Source: Reinekea marinisedimentorum (GTDB lineage: Bacteria > Pseudomonadota > Gammaproteobacteria > Pseudomonadales > Natronospirillaceae). Taken from it: 64,000 nt of DNA. The notes under the pieces are model-generated. The model was not told the origin of the DNA, did not search any database, and worked only from the letters and a program-made list of their open reading frames with translations. Each line of letters opens with the position of its first letter. Position 1 is the first letter of the stretch. The translations under genes were made by a program, and so were the position numbers. The stretch spans positions 62,001 through 126,000 of the forward strand of contig NZ_SLZR01000010.1 in NCBI RefSeq assembly GCF_004341165.1, read 5' to 3'. This document shows, one piece after another, positions 44,932 to 53,865 of this stretch.

Positions 44932-45218
44932 GCTTCTCAGCAGTTGTTTTTTCTTTTTTCGAATTAATTACTCCGAATAGCACAGAGAAGGTCATCTGAT
45001 GTCGGTAATCTGTAAGCACTATGAATGGATGACTTGACACTTCGCTTAAGCAAGAGCAAGTTATTGCAGCTGTGGTCTTATCGGTCAGGAAATTGATAAG
45101 CCTCATCAGAAATCATAGAACCTTATTTTGCGTTAGAGTTCGTCAGTAACTCCGCAAAAGCAAAAGGCACTGTTTGTTCAATACGCAGATGAATAATGGA
45201 ATTAGATCGGAGATATAT

Positions 45219-46811
45219 ATGAACATTTGGAAGGCAACTTCTGTAAGCCTGTTGGCCGCCTCAATTGCGCTTTCTGGCTGTGCATTAAACGGCACTCAAT
45301 ACGAAGAGGATAAAGAATACAAGCTGACTATCCTGCATACTAACGACCATCATGGCCGTTTCTGGCAGAGCAGCCGTGGCGAGTATGGCATGTCTGCCCG
45401 TATGACCCTGGTAAACCAGATCCGTGAAGAGGTTGCGGCAGAAGGCGGCGAAGTACTGTTGTTGTCTGGCGGTGATATTAATACCGGTGTACCAGAATCA
45501 GACTTACAGAATGCAGAACCAGATTTCAAAGGTATGGCTCTGATGGGTTACGACGCAATGGCCGTTGGTAACCACGAATTCGATAACGCCCGTGACGTGC
45601 TGATGCAGCAGGCTGAGTGGGCTGGCTTCCCATTCCTTTCAGCGAATATCTTCTATAAAGATTCCAGCAAGACCTTGTTCCCGGCCTACGAAATGTTCGA
45701 AGTAATGGATAACCGCATTGCTATCGTTGGTTTCACAACCGAAGACACCGTTAAAATCGGTAACCCGGAATACACCGCCGATCTGGACTTCAAAACTCCG
45801 GTAGAAGTTGCACAAACACTGATTCCAAAATTACAGAAAAAGTCTGATCTGGTGATTGCCGTGACTCACATGGGTCACTATGCCGATGGCGCCTACGGTG
45901 GTAATGCGCCGGGCGATGTGACACTGGCTCGTTCAGTTGATGGTATCGACGTAATCGTTGGTGGCCATAGCCAGGTGCCATTGTTTGAGCCTGATGTACA
46001 AAACGGTACTCTGATTCTTCAGGCCCATGAATGGGGCAAATATGTAGGCCGTTTGGACCTGACCATCAAAAATGGTGACATCGTTGAATACGATTACCGC
46101 CTGATCCCGGTTAACCTGAAAGACCGTGTTGAAGATGCCGAAGGCAATCGAAGCTACGTTCTGCGTGAAGCTGAAATCGCTCAGGATCTGGAAATGCTGG
46201 CCATGTTGTCTCCATACCAGAAGAAAGGTTCCGAGGCGATCAACGTTGTAGTCGGCAGCTCCGATGGTGACTTCATTGGCGAGCGTTCTGTTGTACGCAG
46301 CAACCCGACTAACCTGGGTGCGTTGATTGCTAAAGCTCAGATGGTTAAGGCAAATGCAGACCTGGCTATCATGAACTCCGGTGGTATCCGTGCTGATCTG
46401 GAAGGTGGCGAGATCACTTACAAAGACGTACTGACGGTACAGCCTTTTGCCAACATCCTGAGCTACGTTGACCTGAGCGGTGAAGAGCTGATGGAATACC
46501 TGAAAGTTGCGGCTTCTAAAGAAGCAGGCAGCGGTGCATTTGCACAGTTCTATGGTGTTGATATCACTATTGCCGGTACTGAGCTGAAAGAAGCGACTAT
46601 TGCTGGTAAAGCGATTGATCCTGCCGGTACTTACCGCCTAGCGATCAACTCGTTCATGGCTTCCGGTGGTGACGGTTACCCTAAAGTGAGCGATCACCCG
46701 AACTACGTAAGCTCTGGCTTCGTCGATGCTGATCTGCTGGTTGATTTCATTCAACAGAACAGCCCACTGTCTATCAGTGATTTCGAGCCGGTAAACGTGA
46801 CTCGTATGTAA
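45219..46811 (+). CDS. 5'-nucleotidase / UshA-like metallophosphatase lipoprotein
   Basis: 530 aa from ATG 45219 (SD GGAGA); upstream in-frame codons to 45174 lack a signal. Signal peptide with lipobox LSGC (lipidated Cys about residue 21). Metallophosphatase motifs LHTNDHHGRF, LSGGDINTG, AVGNHEFDN and VIVGGHSQ; C-terminal nucleotide-binding domain with MNSGGIRADLEGG and INSFMASGGDGY. Hydrolyses extracellular nucleotides at the envelope, like Vibrio NutA. The 287 nt before it (44932-45218) show no gene or clear promoter. Confidence 0.93.
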   Translation: MNIWKATSVSLLAASIALSGCALNGTQYEEDKEYKLTILHTNDHHGRFWQSSRGEYGMSARMTLVNQIREEVAAEGGEVLLLSGGDINTGVPESDLQNAEPDFKGMALMGYDAMAVGNHEFDNARDVLMQQAEWAGFPFLSANIFYKDSSKTLFPAYEMFEVMDNRIAIVGFTTEDTVKIGNPEYTADLDFKTPVEVAQTLIPKLQKKSDLVIAVTHMGHYADGAYGGNAPGDVTLARSVDGIDVIVGGHSQVPLFEPDVQNGTLILQAHEWGKYVGRLDLTIKNGDIVEYDYRLIPVNLKDRVEDAEGNRSYVLREAEIAQDLEMLAMLSPYQKKGSEAINVVVGSSDGDFIGERSVVRSNPTNLGALIAKAQMVKANADLAIMNSGGIRADLEGGEITYKDVLTVQPFANILSYVDLSGEELMEYLKVAASKEAGSGAFAQFYGVDITIAGTELKEATIAGKAIDPAGTYRLAINSFMASGGDGYPKVSDHPNYVSSGFVDADLLVDFIQQNSPLSISDFEPVNVTRM

Positions 46812-46829
46812 ATCAGTGATTCTGAAGCG

Positions 46830-46853
46830 AACCGGGCTCTGCCCGGTTTTTTT
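46830..46853 (+). terminator. Rho-independent terminator after the nucleotidase gene
   Basis: AACCGGGC/GCCCGGTT stem with a TCT loop and a seven-T tail. Confidence 0.9.
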
Positions 46854-46939
46854 ATGGCTAAAATTTGCACTGTTCGAAAGAACTCTGCGTCGGCATGGCG
46901 GTAAAATTTCCGCTTCAGTCAAAGGCAACGGAGGTTTGA

Positions 46940-47422
46940 GTGCCGATTCGTGAGATGACCAAACAGGATTTCCTGGCCTTTTGGCCATGCTTTAAAGAAA
47001 CCCTATCGCTTCAGGAAACCTATGCCTTTGATCCGCAGATGCCGATAGATGTTGCCTACAGCCTCTGGTGCGAAAGTCCGGATAAAACCTTTGTCTATGA
47101 AAGGGCCGGTAAGGTGGTTGGCAGTTACTACATCAAAAAGAATGCAGAGGGCCCGGGCAGCCATGTGTGCAACTGTGGTTATATGGTAGCGAAAGAATCG
47201 CGTGGTCTGGGCATTGCCCGAAAGATGGCGGAACACTCCTTTGATCAGGCGCGTCAATCGGGCTTCCGTGCAATGCAGTTCAACTCGGTGGTGTCGACCA
47301 ACGAAGCCGCTGTGTTGTTGTGGCAGAAGCTCGGCTTCACTATAGTGGGCACCCTACCTAAGGCTTACCAACACCGGACCAAAGGCTTGGTTGATACCTT
47401 TGTGATGCATAAATTTTTGTAG
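46940..47422 (+). CDS. GNAT-family N-acetyltransferase
   Basis: 160 aa, GTG start with GGAGG 6 nt upstream. Acetyl-CoA motif VAKESRGLGIARKMAEHSF (R/QxxGxG/A as RGLGIA) and the terminal region VLLWQKLGFTIVGTLPKAY, typical of RimI-like/phosphinothricin-type acetyltransferases. Substrate unknown. Possibly cotranscribed with the maltose acetyltransferase gene 22 nt downstream. Confidence 0.88.
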   Translation: MPIREMTKQDFLAFWPCFKETLSLQETYAFDPQMPIDVAYSLWCESPDKTFVYERAGKVVGSYYIKKNAEGPGSHVCNCGYMVAKESRGLGIARKMAEHSFDQARQSGFRAMQFNSVVSTNEAAVLLWQKLGFTIVGTLPKAYQHRTKGLVDTFVMHKFL

Positions 47423-47444
47423 CGAGAAAAGCGGGAGCGGAGCA

Positions 47445-48011
47445 GTGCGCAGCGAAAAACAAAAAATGCTGGCCGGCGAGATGTATGACCCGGGCGATTC
47501 TGAACTGCGCGCTATGCGTAAAGCGGCCCGCCTTAAATTCGAGGCTTACAATAAAACGTCTATTAACGAACGGCTGGAACGAGCCCGATTACTGAAAGAA
47601 CTACTCGGTAGCACGGGTAAGCGTGTCTATATTGAACCGATTTTTAGCTGCGATTACGGCAGCAATATTCATGTCGGTGAAGATTTTTACGCAAACTTTG
47701 GCTGCGTTATTTTAGATGTTTGTGAGGTGCGCATCGGCAAGAACTGCATGCTGGCGCCTCAGGTTGGCATCTATACGGCCAGCCATCCGCTTGAACCTGC
47801 AGCGCGTAACAGCGGCAAAGAATTCGGTAAGCCGGTGACCCTGGGTGATAACTGCTGGGTTGGCGGTCACGCGGTGATTAATCCCGGCGTCACCTTGGGC
47901 AATAACGTGGTGGTTGCATCCGGCGCCGTGGTGACAAAAAGTTTTGCAGATAACGTTGTGCTGGCCGGCAACCCGGCTCGGGTCATTAAAACCATTGATG
48001 TTAATAACTGA
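47445..48011 (+). CDS. maa: Maltose/sugar O-acetyltransferase (left-handed beta-helix)
   Basis: 188 aa. N-terminal Mac domain (SEKQKMLAGEMYDPGDSEL) and hexapeptide repeats forming a left-handed beta-helix (GSNIHVGEDFYANFGCVIL; catalytic His region YTASHPLEP; NNVVVASGAVVTKSF). Matches Maa/LacA-type sugar acetyltransferases that acetylate maltose, glucose or galactosides with acetyl-CoA. GTG start with GGAGCGGAG. Exact acceptor not deducible. Confidence 0.9.
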   Translation: MRSEKQKMLAGEMYDPGDSELRAMRKAARLKFEAYNKTSINERLERARLLKELLGSTGKRVYIEPIFSCDYGSNIHVGEDFYANFGCVILDVCEVRIGKNCMLAPQVGIYTASHPLEPAARNSGKEFGKPVTLGDNCWVGGHAVINPGVTLGNNVVVASGAVVTKSFADNVVLAGNPARVIKTIDVNN

Positions 48012-48038
48012 ACAGAACCAGGAAGAAGTACGTCATTG

Positions 48039-49250
48039 ATGCAAACATTTAAACTGCCATTACTGAAAGATCACCATACTCACCCCACCATTGGTGCGGC
48101 CTTTACCGGTGGTATTAATATCCGCAATATTGAACAGAAATCTGAGGTTATCCGGCTGATTCAGGCCAGCACTGAACAACTGACGGTTGTCTTTGGCTGG
48201 AACAGCAGTGCCTTCCGGTTTACAGAGGCAGAGCTGGAAACCCTGCCGCCGGTAGTCATTTGCAACCTGTCGTTACATGGCTTTCTGTTGAACAGCGCTG
48301 CAAAACAACAATTAGAGCCTGACTATCCGGAAATCGTCGCCAATATCGATAACCCGGTTTGGATGGAAGCGAACATCTATACCATTCTGAAATTTCTCGC
48401 CAATATTCAGCCATTCAGTGAACAACGTATTCGCGATTTCTTCGAACAACAGCTGTTGCCGCTGGGGGTTTGGTATGCAGAAGATATGCTGCTGCCGCAC
48501 AAAGACTTAATTCACTTGCTCGAGCAAATGGGCTATGCCGAACGCACCCGATTCTGGGCGGATGAATCGATTCTGAAAACGCTGACACCCGATGAACTCG
48601 GTAAAATCGCCGGTATTAAACTCTTTACCGATGGCGCTATTGGTGCCAGTACCGCGGCTATATCTCAGCCCTTTCTCAGTGGTGAAGAGGGCGTGCTTAT
48701 CTTCAGTGACGCAGAGCTTTATCTGAAGATGCAGCAGCTTGGTCAGTACCGCTTACCCTTTGCCATTCATGCCATCGGCGATGTTTCGACGCGTCAGGTC
48801 GTGAACACGCTGGCCAGGTTAAGAGCCGAGGATGCAGCCTTTCCGGCTGTGCGCATGGAGCACTGCCAGTTCATTGATAAAGACGTCGCTGTAAAAGCAA
48901 AAGCTCTGGGAATGGTGCTTTCCATGCAGCCAAACTTTAACTCCGATTCCATCCATTATGCGGATCGTTTGCCGCAACCATTTTTAAGCCGTAATAACCC
49001 GTTCCGAATGCTCATTGATGAGGTTGGCTTCGTCCCCGGTGTGGACCTGCTGTTCGGCTCCGACGGTATGCCGCATGGTGCAGAATATGCGCTGCAGCAG
49101 GTGCTGTTTCCGCCTTTTCCGGCGCAGGCGTTGACTGTTGACGAATTTCAGCAGGGCTATTGTTTGCCTTCTATGGCGCAGGGGTACATTGAGGTCGCCG
49201 TTGATGAGCTGCAAAAAACCGTCTCTGTAGATGTGTATCCGGCCCGTTGA
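48039..49250 (+). CDS. Amidohydrolase family protein (YtcJ-like)
   Basis: 403 aa from ATG 48039 (TTG 48036 is adjacent and in frame). Amidohydrolase_3-type metal-dependent hydrolase without signal peptide: HHTHPTIG at the N-terminus (HxH), KLFTDGAIGASTAA in the middle, FAIHAIGDVSTRQVV, EHCQFIDKD and LFGSDGMPHGAEY (metal Asp). Shorter than typical YtcJ proteins (about 550 aa), so it may be a distinct subgroup. Substrate unknown. Confidence 0.82.
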   Translation: MQTFKLPLLKDHHTHPTIGAAFTGGINIRNIEQKSEVIRLIQASTEQLTVVFGWNSSAFRFTEAELETLPPVVICNLSLHGFLLNSAAKQQLEPDYPEIVANIDNPVWMEANIYTILKFLANIQPFSEQRIRDFFEQQLLPLGVWYAEDMLLPHKDLIHLLEQMGYAERTRFWADESILKTLTPDELGKIAGIKLFTDGAIGASTAAISQPFLSGEEGVLIFSDAELYLKMQQLGQYRLPFAIHAIGDVSTRQVVNTLARLRAEDAAFPAVRMEHCQFIDKDVAVKAKALGMVLSMQPNFNSDSIHYADRLPQPFLSRNNPFRMLIDEVGFVPGVDLLFGSDGMPHGAEYALQQVLFPPFPAQALTVDEFQQGYCLPSMAQGYIEVAVDELQKTVSVDVYPAR

Positions 49251-49343
49251 GCGGCATTCCGTACAGATTCTTGCTGGCAATTCTGCAGTGGGTCTTTAGA
49301 ATCCCTTCAGGAATGAAAACGCCAACAATAAAGAAGTATTCGA

Positions 49344-49931
49344 ATGTTCAAAAAAAGTACCGATAAAGCAGTAGACCCGACCAAAGCGCTGCGCTCTGAT
49401 ATTCTCAGTGGCATGCCTAAGCATGAAGCCTTCAGCAAATATAGGGCTGCGCAGGGCGAACCGATTCGCGGCTCGATGATTGCTGCCATGCTGCCCGATG
49501 CCGCAGACCGGGCCAGTTCCCGCTGGCTGGTGTATTTAATGCTGGCGCTGTACTGGGTGCCGATTCTCGGGCTCTATACCGCCAGTGCGCTGCAGGGCAA
49601 TTTTGCGGTGATTTGGGGGCATTTCTTTTGGCCAACGGTGGTGACCTATTTTTTGATCCGGCACTCATCGGTCAGTTATTACTTTTTTATCTTCCTGCTG
49701 CTCCATACCTTTTATGTGGCCTTTAATTCCAATGTGCCGAACCCGCTGTTTGTGCCTCTTGTGGGGTTGTACTGTGCCGGCCTGACGGTTCTGACGGTTT
49801 ATACCAAGATGCGCCTGTATCCTTATCAGAGCTTTTTTCACCAGAAGAAAAATCCGAACGATACCTACGTTTACACCGCAGAAAAAGACGAAGTTAAACC
49901 GGTGGCTCAAAAGAGAAGAAAACGCCGCTGA
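49344..49931 (+). CDS. Hypothetical membrane protein
   Basis: 195 aa. A cytoplasmic N-terminus of about 50 residues (TDKAVDPTKALRSDILSGMP), then four hydrophobic helices (about 59-78, 85-100, 108-126, 130-150) and a basic C-terminus ending KRRKRR. I do not recognise a family. It stands alone, transcribed toward the GNAT gene at 49967-50437, with an inverted GGCC-rich hairpin (about 49939-49976) between them. Confidence 0.7.
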   Translation: MFKKSTDKAVDPTKALRSDILSGMPKHEAFSKYRAAQGEPIRGSMIAAMLPDAADRASSRWLVYLMLALYWVPILGLYTASALQGNFAVIWGHFFWPTVVTYFLIRHSSVSYYFFIFLLLHTFYVAFNSNVPNPLFVPLVGLYCAGLTVLTVYTKMRLYPYQSFFHQKKNPNDTYVYTAEKDEVKPVAQKRRKRR

Positions 49932-49966
49932 GCACCGGGAACGGCCTTTGAACTTTTTCAGAGGCC

Positions 49967-50437
49967 TCAGGCCGTTGCCAACCTGTAGATTCGGGTACGT
50001 TCACCCGAGGGGGCAAAGCCATCTTCTAGTCGTTGCCAGCCAAACTTCTCGTACAGGCCATCGTGATCAGTTGTCAGGTACAAATGAGCAAAGCCCGCGG
50101 CGGCAGCCTGCTGTTTGGCGTGACTGAACATGCGCTCACTAAGGCGGCTTCCGCGGTGGTCTTTTTCAATAAACAGGCAGGCAAACCAGGGCATCAGGTC
50201 GTGACGGCTGATGAAGTCATTGGCGATCAGGCCATAACAGCCCGCTATTTCAGTAGAACCTTCAGCTTCATGCAGCAGCAGAAAGAACTTTGGAATCCTG
50301 TTTTCGAGCAGGAAAGCGTGCGCCACGGCATTGAGGTAAAAGCTGAGGTTAGTCTTATTGCCCCATTTGCTATGAATATACTGAGCGCCTTGTTCAACGC
50401 CACCCTGGTATTCCTGAACATTCACAATGCGGTACAT
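49967..50437 (-). CDS. GNAT-family N-acetyltransferase
   Basis: 156 aa. GNAT core with FACLFIEKDHRGSRLSERMF (R/QxxGxx as HRGSRL) and LTTDHDGLYEKFGWQRL, which is the usual Y-x-x-F-G-W C-terminal element. Its ATG lies 2 nt after the stop of the DnaJ-like gene, so it is the last gene of a three-gene minus-strand operon (yeaD-like, DnaJ-like, GNAT). Confidence 0.85.
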   Translation of the reverse strand: MYRIVNVQEYQGGVEQGAQYIHSKWGNKTNLSFYLNAVAHAFLLENRIPKFFLLLHEAEGSTEIAGCYGLIANDFISRHDLMPWFACLFIEKDHRGSRLSERMFSHAKQQAAAAGFAHLYLTTDHDGLYEKFGWQRLEDGFAPSGERTRIYRLATA

Positions 50438-50439
50438 GG

Positions 50440-51030
50440 CTACCCCTTTTTATGGACTGAAAGGCTTTCCCAGGCCGCCTGTATTGCCCGGAACTTTTCT
50501 TCGCAGCCGCCTTTATCGGGGTGATGCTGCTGAACCAATGCCCGGTAGTGCTGCTTCTGGGCATCAGCTGTCTCATTGCCGCTGAGCCCCAGTACGGCCA
50601 GTGCTTCGGGTTTGGCGTGAAATCTGGCCAGCTGCTGCCAAAAGTGATCAAGCATGCCCTGAACAGACGCCGCATTTTCCCGGTTCATGTTCGCAAGATC
50701 CAGATAATAATCCTTCAACGGGTCGGTATGGCCGGGGAGGTTGTTCTCTGTGCGGGTCATGGGCAGTATGCGGATCGTGACGGCAGTGATTTCAATAAAA
50801 CCACGTTGGTCGCGCAGCCACTCGTTCTGCAGTACATACAGGCAATGGCGCAGATAAAAGTGATGCTGGAAGAGGATCAGAGGGTCTGCCAGATTGGGCT
50901 TGGGGTAGGGGCTATCTGCCATCTCGTTTAACCGGTTAATGAGCTCAAACTCAGTAATCCCGTCAGTCGAGTGGCAGATCAGTGCTTCGATCGCAAGCAT
51001 CAGCCTGCGATCGAGATTGAGGTTCTTCAT
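50440..51030 (-). CDS. DnaJ-related protein
   Basis: 196 aa. Start at ATG 51030, overlapping the stop of the mutarotase gene (ATGA). The N-terminal two thirds match the DNAJ-related domain (ALICHSTDGITEFELINRLN; LFQHHFYLRHCLYVLQNEW), and the C-terminal J domain carries HYRALVQQHHPDKGG (HPD motif). It would stimulate an Hsp70 (DnaK-type) ATPase; the client is unknown. The J domain at the C-terminus is characteristic of this family. Confidence 0.9.
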   Translation of the reverse strand: MKNLNLDRRLMLAIEALICHSTDGITEFELINRLNEMADSPYPKPNLADPLILFQHHFYLRHCLYVLQNEWLRDQRGFIEITAVTIRILPMTRTENNLPGHTDPLKDYYLDLANMNRENAASVQGMLDHFWQQLARFHAKPEALAVLGLSGNETADAQKQHYRALVQQHHPDKGGCEEKFRAIQAAWESLSVHKKG

Positions 51031-51896
51031 GCAGTTTCGGTGCTGATTTCCATGCACATGACATGACTGTTCCCCGGTTTTACCAGGCGGCTATCTTCAG
51101 AGGTGTTGGTCGTTTCAACACAGAACATTTTGGTATATTCAAGGTCGTTAAAGTTGCTCAGGCTTTTCGATTTTTCAATCCACGGGTTCCACAGCACCAT
51201 TGAATTGCTGCCGCGACGGGTCATGGTCACCGCCTCTTTACCCAGGTTAACGAGTTTTACCGGCTCGCCCTTATCCAACACGACACCGTCAACCTCCTGA
51301 TCAAAGCAAAACTCACCTTTCAGATCGTATGCTTTGTCTTCCAAGCGGTTCAGGAAGCGCGCGTCTTCCAGCCCCTGGATGCGTACATCATCAATGTTGG
51401 CGCAACTGAAGTAGGTGTGCAGCGCCTGGCTGATTTCAAAGGGCTTGTCATCGTTGTTGGTGGTGGTCAGGCTCATGACCAGCGTTTCGCCAATGCTGAT
51501 CAGCAGCTCACAGGTCGCTTTGTAGGCAAAGCCCAGCTGGTCGCCGGTCGTTGTGTAACTAAAGCGAATATCGGTGCGTTCGGCGGTATCGCTGACCACT
51601 TCATATTCCCAGTCCAGAGCCCTGACCAGACCATGAGCCGGAGCATCGGGCTCTTTGGTGTTCGGACCAAACCACGGCCAGCAAACAGGCACACCGCCAC
51701 GAATGGCTTTGCCCTTTGCGAAGTTCTCTTCCTGAGACACGAAGATCACGTTGTCCTGGTTGAGCGGGGTGTACTCAATCAGGTGCGCGCCCTGTACAGC
51801 AATGGTTGCCGTGGCATACTGGTTATCAATACGCAGCACTGGCAGTTCATTCAACGTATCCAAAACGACATTTTCTGACATGATGTTTTCAGTCAT
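51027..51896 (-). CDS. yeaD: D-hexose-6-phosphate mutarotase (aldose 1-epimerase family, YeaD-like)
   Basis: 289 aa. Family blocks: GAHLIEYTPLNQDNVIFVS, GVPVCWPWFGPN, HGLVRALDWE (catalytic His), LHTYFSCANIDDVRIQGLE and VLWNPWIEKSKSLSNF. Interconverts alpha and beta anomers of hexose 6-phosphates. First gene of the three-gene operon; GGCGAG serves as SD. Confidence 0.92.
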   Translation of the reverse strand: MTENIMSENVVLDTLNELPVLRIDNQYATATIAVQGAHLIEYTPLNQDNVIFVSQEENFAKGKAIRGGVPVCWPWFGPNTKEPDAPAHGLVRALDWEYEVVSDTAERTDIRFSYTTTGDQLGFAYKATCELLISIGETLVMSLTTTNNDDKPFEISQALHTYFSCANIDDVRIQGLEDARFLNRLEDKAYDLKGEFCFDQEVDGVVLDKGEPVKLVNLGKEAVTMTRRGSNSMVLWNPWIEKSKSLSNFNDLEYTKMFCVETTNTSEDSRLVKPGNSHVMCMEISTETA

Positions 51897-52120
51897 TTCT
51901 TACTCGCCTTTCGTTAACAAATTGCCGACATTCTGTAGCAGCCGATGGCTGTTGGCAAATTCTGACCGAAGGGTATGCACGGAAATCGCGTTGTTTCTGA
52001 CTGGAATATCGTGTTTAAGTGTTCATTACTTTGGACATATTTACGCAGCTTAAGTGGCTCAGGTGTAATGCATTCAGTACACTGAGCGAAAATCAAACAG
52101 TCATTAGAAAAGGTTTACCA

Positions 52121-52609
52121 ATGCGAAAAGGGTTAGTTCTGCTTATGTTTGTCTGTGCGTTTGCCAGTGCCGATGAGCAGGCGTTTGGTAAGGTATTTAT
52201 CGGTACCGTCGATACCTTTAAAGAGGCGCAGGATACCCAGTATGGCATTGAGTACCAGTTTGCTGAGGGTAAAACCCGATACGATTTTAAACCCTTTGTC
52301 GGCCTGATGCGCACCCGCTACGCATCGCACTACCTGTACACGGGCTTTAGCCGAACCTCCAAATTTACCGATTCTGCAACCGGCTTGTCGGTGCATTTCG
52401 CCTTTGGCCCGGGCATTTATCTGCATGGCGATGGTGACGATACCGACCTTGGTCACTGGTTTGAGCTGCGCACCAGTGCCGGGCTGATCTGGACCTTTGC
52501 CGACAATACCCGCATGGGGCTGCACTTTTCGCACCTGTCCAATGCCTCGCTGGCTGATGAGAACCCCGGAACCGAACTGATCACCTTCAGCTACGAATTG
52601 CCGTTTTGA
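52121..52609 (+). CDS. Lipid A 3-O-deacylase, PagL-like
   Basis: 162 aa from ATG 52121, where a signal peptide begins (MRKGLVLLMFVCAFASADEQ). A small outer-membrane beta-barrel with alternating aromatic strands and terminal Phe (SYELPF). The PagL catalytic triad spacing is intact: HLSNASLADENPGTE has His, Ser two residues later and Glu fourteen residues after the His, as in H126/S128/E140 of Pseudomonas PagL. It would remove the 3-O acyl chain of lipid A. Monocistronic. Confidence 0.85.
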   Translation: MRKGLVLLMFVCAFASADEQAFGKVFIGTVDTFKEAQDTQYGIEYQFAEGKTRYDFKPFVGLMRTRYASHYLYTGFSRTSKFTDSATGLSVHFAFGPGIYLHGDGDDTDLGHWFELRTSAGLIWTFADNTRMGLHFSHLSNASLADENPGTELITFSYELPF

Positions 52610-52684
52610 GCCTGCCTTCGGGCTATTCGCTAACACCCGCTCCTTTGATATGCTTCCATCAGCATAATAATCACAGGCACCATC

Positions 52685-53605
52685 ATGGCTCCAAAATCTC
52701 TAGCCAGCAGCTTTAAGCGCGTAGGTATCGTTGGCAGGCTACACAGCCGTACCGTCGCGCTGTCCGTGAAGCGGCTGACGCAACTACTCGATCAACTGAA
52801 TAAAGAATACTGCGTAGAGCTGTCTTTGCTCGATGCAATGAACGAACTGGGCTGTGGCGCAAAAAGCCGCACCGAGCTGGGCAATTGGGCCGATCTGATC
52901 ATTGTGGTCGGCGGTGACGGTACCTTTTTAGGCGCCGCGCGTGATTTGGCTCAGTATGGTGTGCCGATGCTGGGTATCAACCGCGGCCGGCTCGGGTTTC
53001 TGACCGATGTGATGCCTCAGGAAATGGAACAGCGGGTTGCCGAGGTCATTAATGGCGATTTCCAGCTGGAGCAGCGCTTTCTGCTGAACGTTCAGGTTGT
53101 GCGCAACGGCGAGGTCGTGGAAGAGAACTGTGCCTTCAACGATGTTGTACTGCATCAGGGGCAATCTATCCGTATGATTGAGTTCGATCTGCTGGTCGAC
53201 GGTCAGTTTGTTTATAACCAGCGCTCCGATGGCCTCATTGTGTCTACGCCGACCGGTTCAACAGCCTATGCTTTAAGTGCCGGCGGTCCTTTAGTGCACC
53301 CGAGTATGGATGCGCTGATACTGGTGCCGATGTTTCCGCACAGCCTGACTAACCGGCCTCTGATGGTGGGCGGGAATTCAGAATTGCGAATCAAGCTCGG
53401 CTATGAAAACGACTACCCGCCGCACGTCAGCCTGGATGCGCAGATCCACCTGCCGCTCGAGCATGGCGATGAGCTGCACATCCGCAAATACGCACATACG
53501 GTTCGGCTGATTCATCTGGTGGATTACAACTATTTTGAGATCTGCCGGACTAAACTGGGCTGGAGCAACAAACTGGAAAACAACGACGAGGAGTTCGATC
53601 AATGA
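52685..53605 (+). CDS. nadK: NAD kinase
   Basis: 306 aa. ATP- or polyphosphate-dependent phosphorylation of NAD to NADP. GGDGT motif in IIVVGGDGTFLGAARD, GINRGRLGFLTDV, the NE/D motif AFNDVVLH and the Gly-rich TPTGSTAYALSAGGPLVHP loop are all present. Overlaps the yeaC-like gene by 4 nt. Confidence 0.97.
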   Translation: MAPKSLASSFKRVGIVGRLHSRTVALSVKRLTQLLDQLNKEYCVELSLLDAMNELGCGAKSRTELGNWADLIIVVGGDGTFLGAARDLAQYGVPMLGINRGRLGFLTDVMPQEMEQRVAEVINGDFQLEQRFLLNVQVVRNGEVVEENCAFNDVVLHQGQSIRMIEFDLLVDGQFVYNQRSDGLIVSTPTGSTAYALSAGGPLVHPSMDALILVPMFPHSLTNRPLMVGGNSELRIKLGYENDYPPHVSLDAQIHLPLEHGDELHIRKYAHTVRLIHLVDYNYFEICRTKLGWSNKLENNDEEFDQ

Positions 53606-53865
53606 ATTTCGATGAACTGGCCGCCAATATGACGCCGGATATCTACAGCCGGTTACGGGAAGCCATTGAACTGGGTCGTTGGCCAACAGGCTCCGTGCTG
53701 ACTAAAGAACAGAAGGCGCTTTGCCTTGAAGCCATTATCAAATACGAAATCGCTCAGGATATTCCCGTTGAGCAGCGTACCGGTTTTATTGCCGATAAAT
53801 GTAAATCTGAAACTGCAGCGGAAACGATCCCTACCGTTTCGGTCGATTCCGGAGAAAACGAATGA
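53602..53865 (+). CDS. yeaC: DUF1315 family protein (YeaC-like)
   Basis: 87 aa. MNFDELAANMTPDIYSRLRE then AIELGRWPTGSVLTKEQKAL matches DUF1315/YeaC, a small protein of unknown function. Start overlaps the nadK stop (ATGA-type), and its stop overlaps the DUF2797 ATG, giving a tightly coupled nadK-yeaC-DUF2797 cluster. Confidence 0.9.
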   Translation: MNFDELAANMTPDIYSRLREAIELGRWPTGSVLTKEQKALCLEAIIKYEIAQDIPVEQRTGFIADKCKSETAAETIPTVSVDSGENE

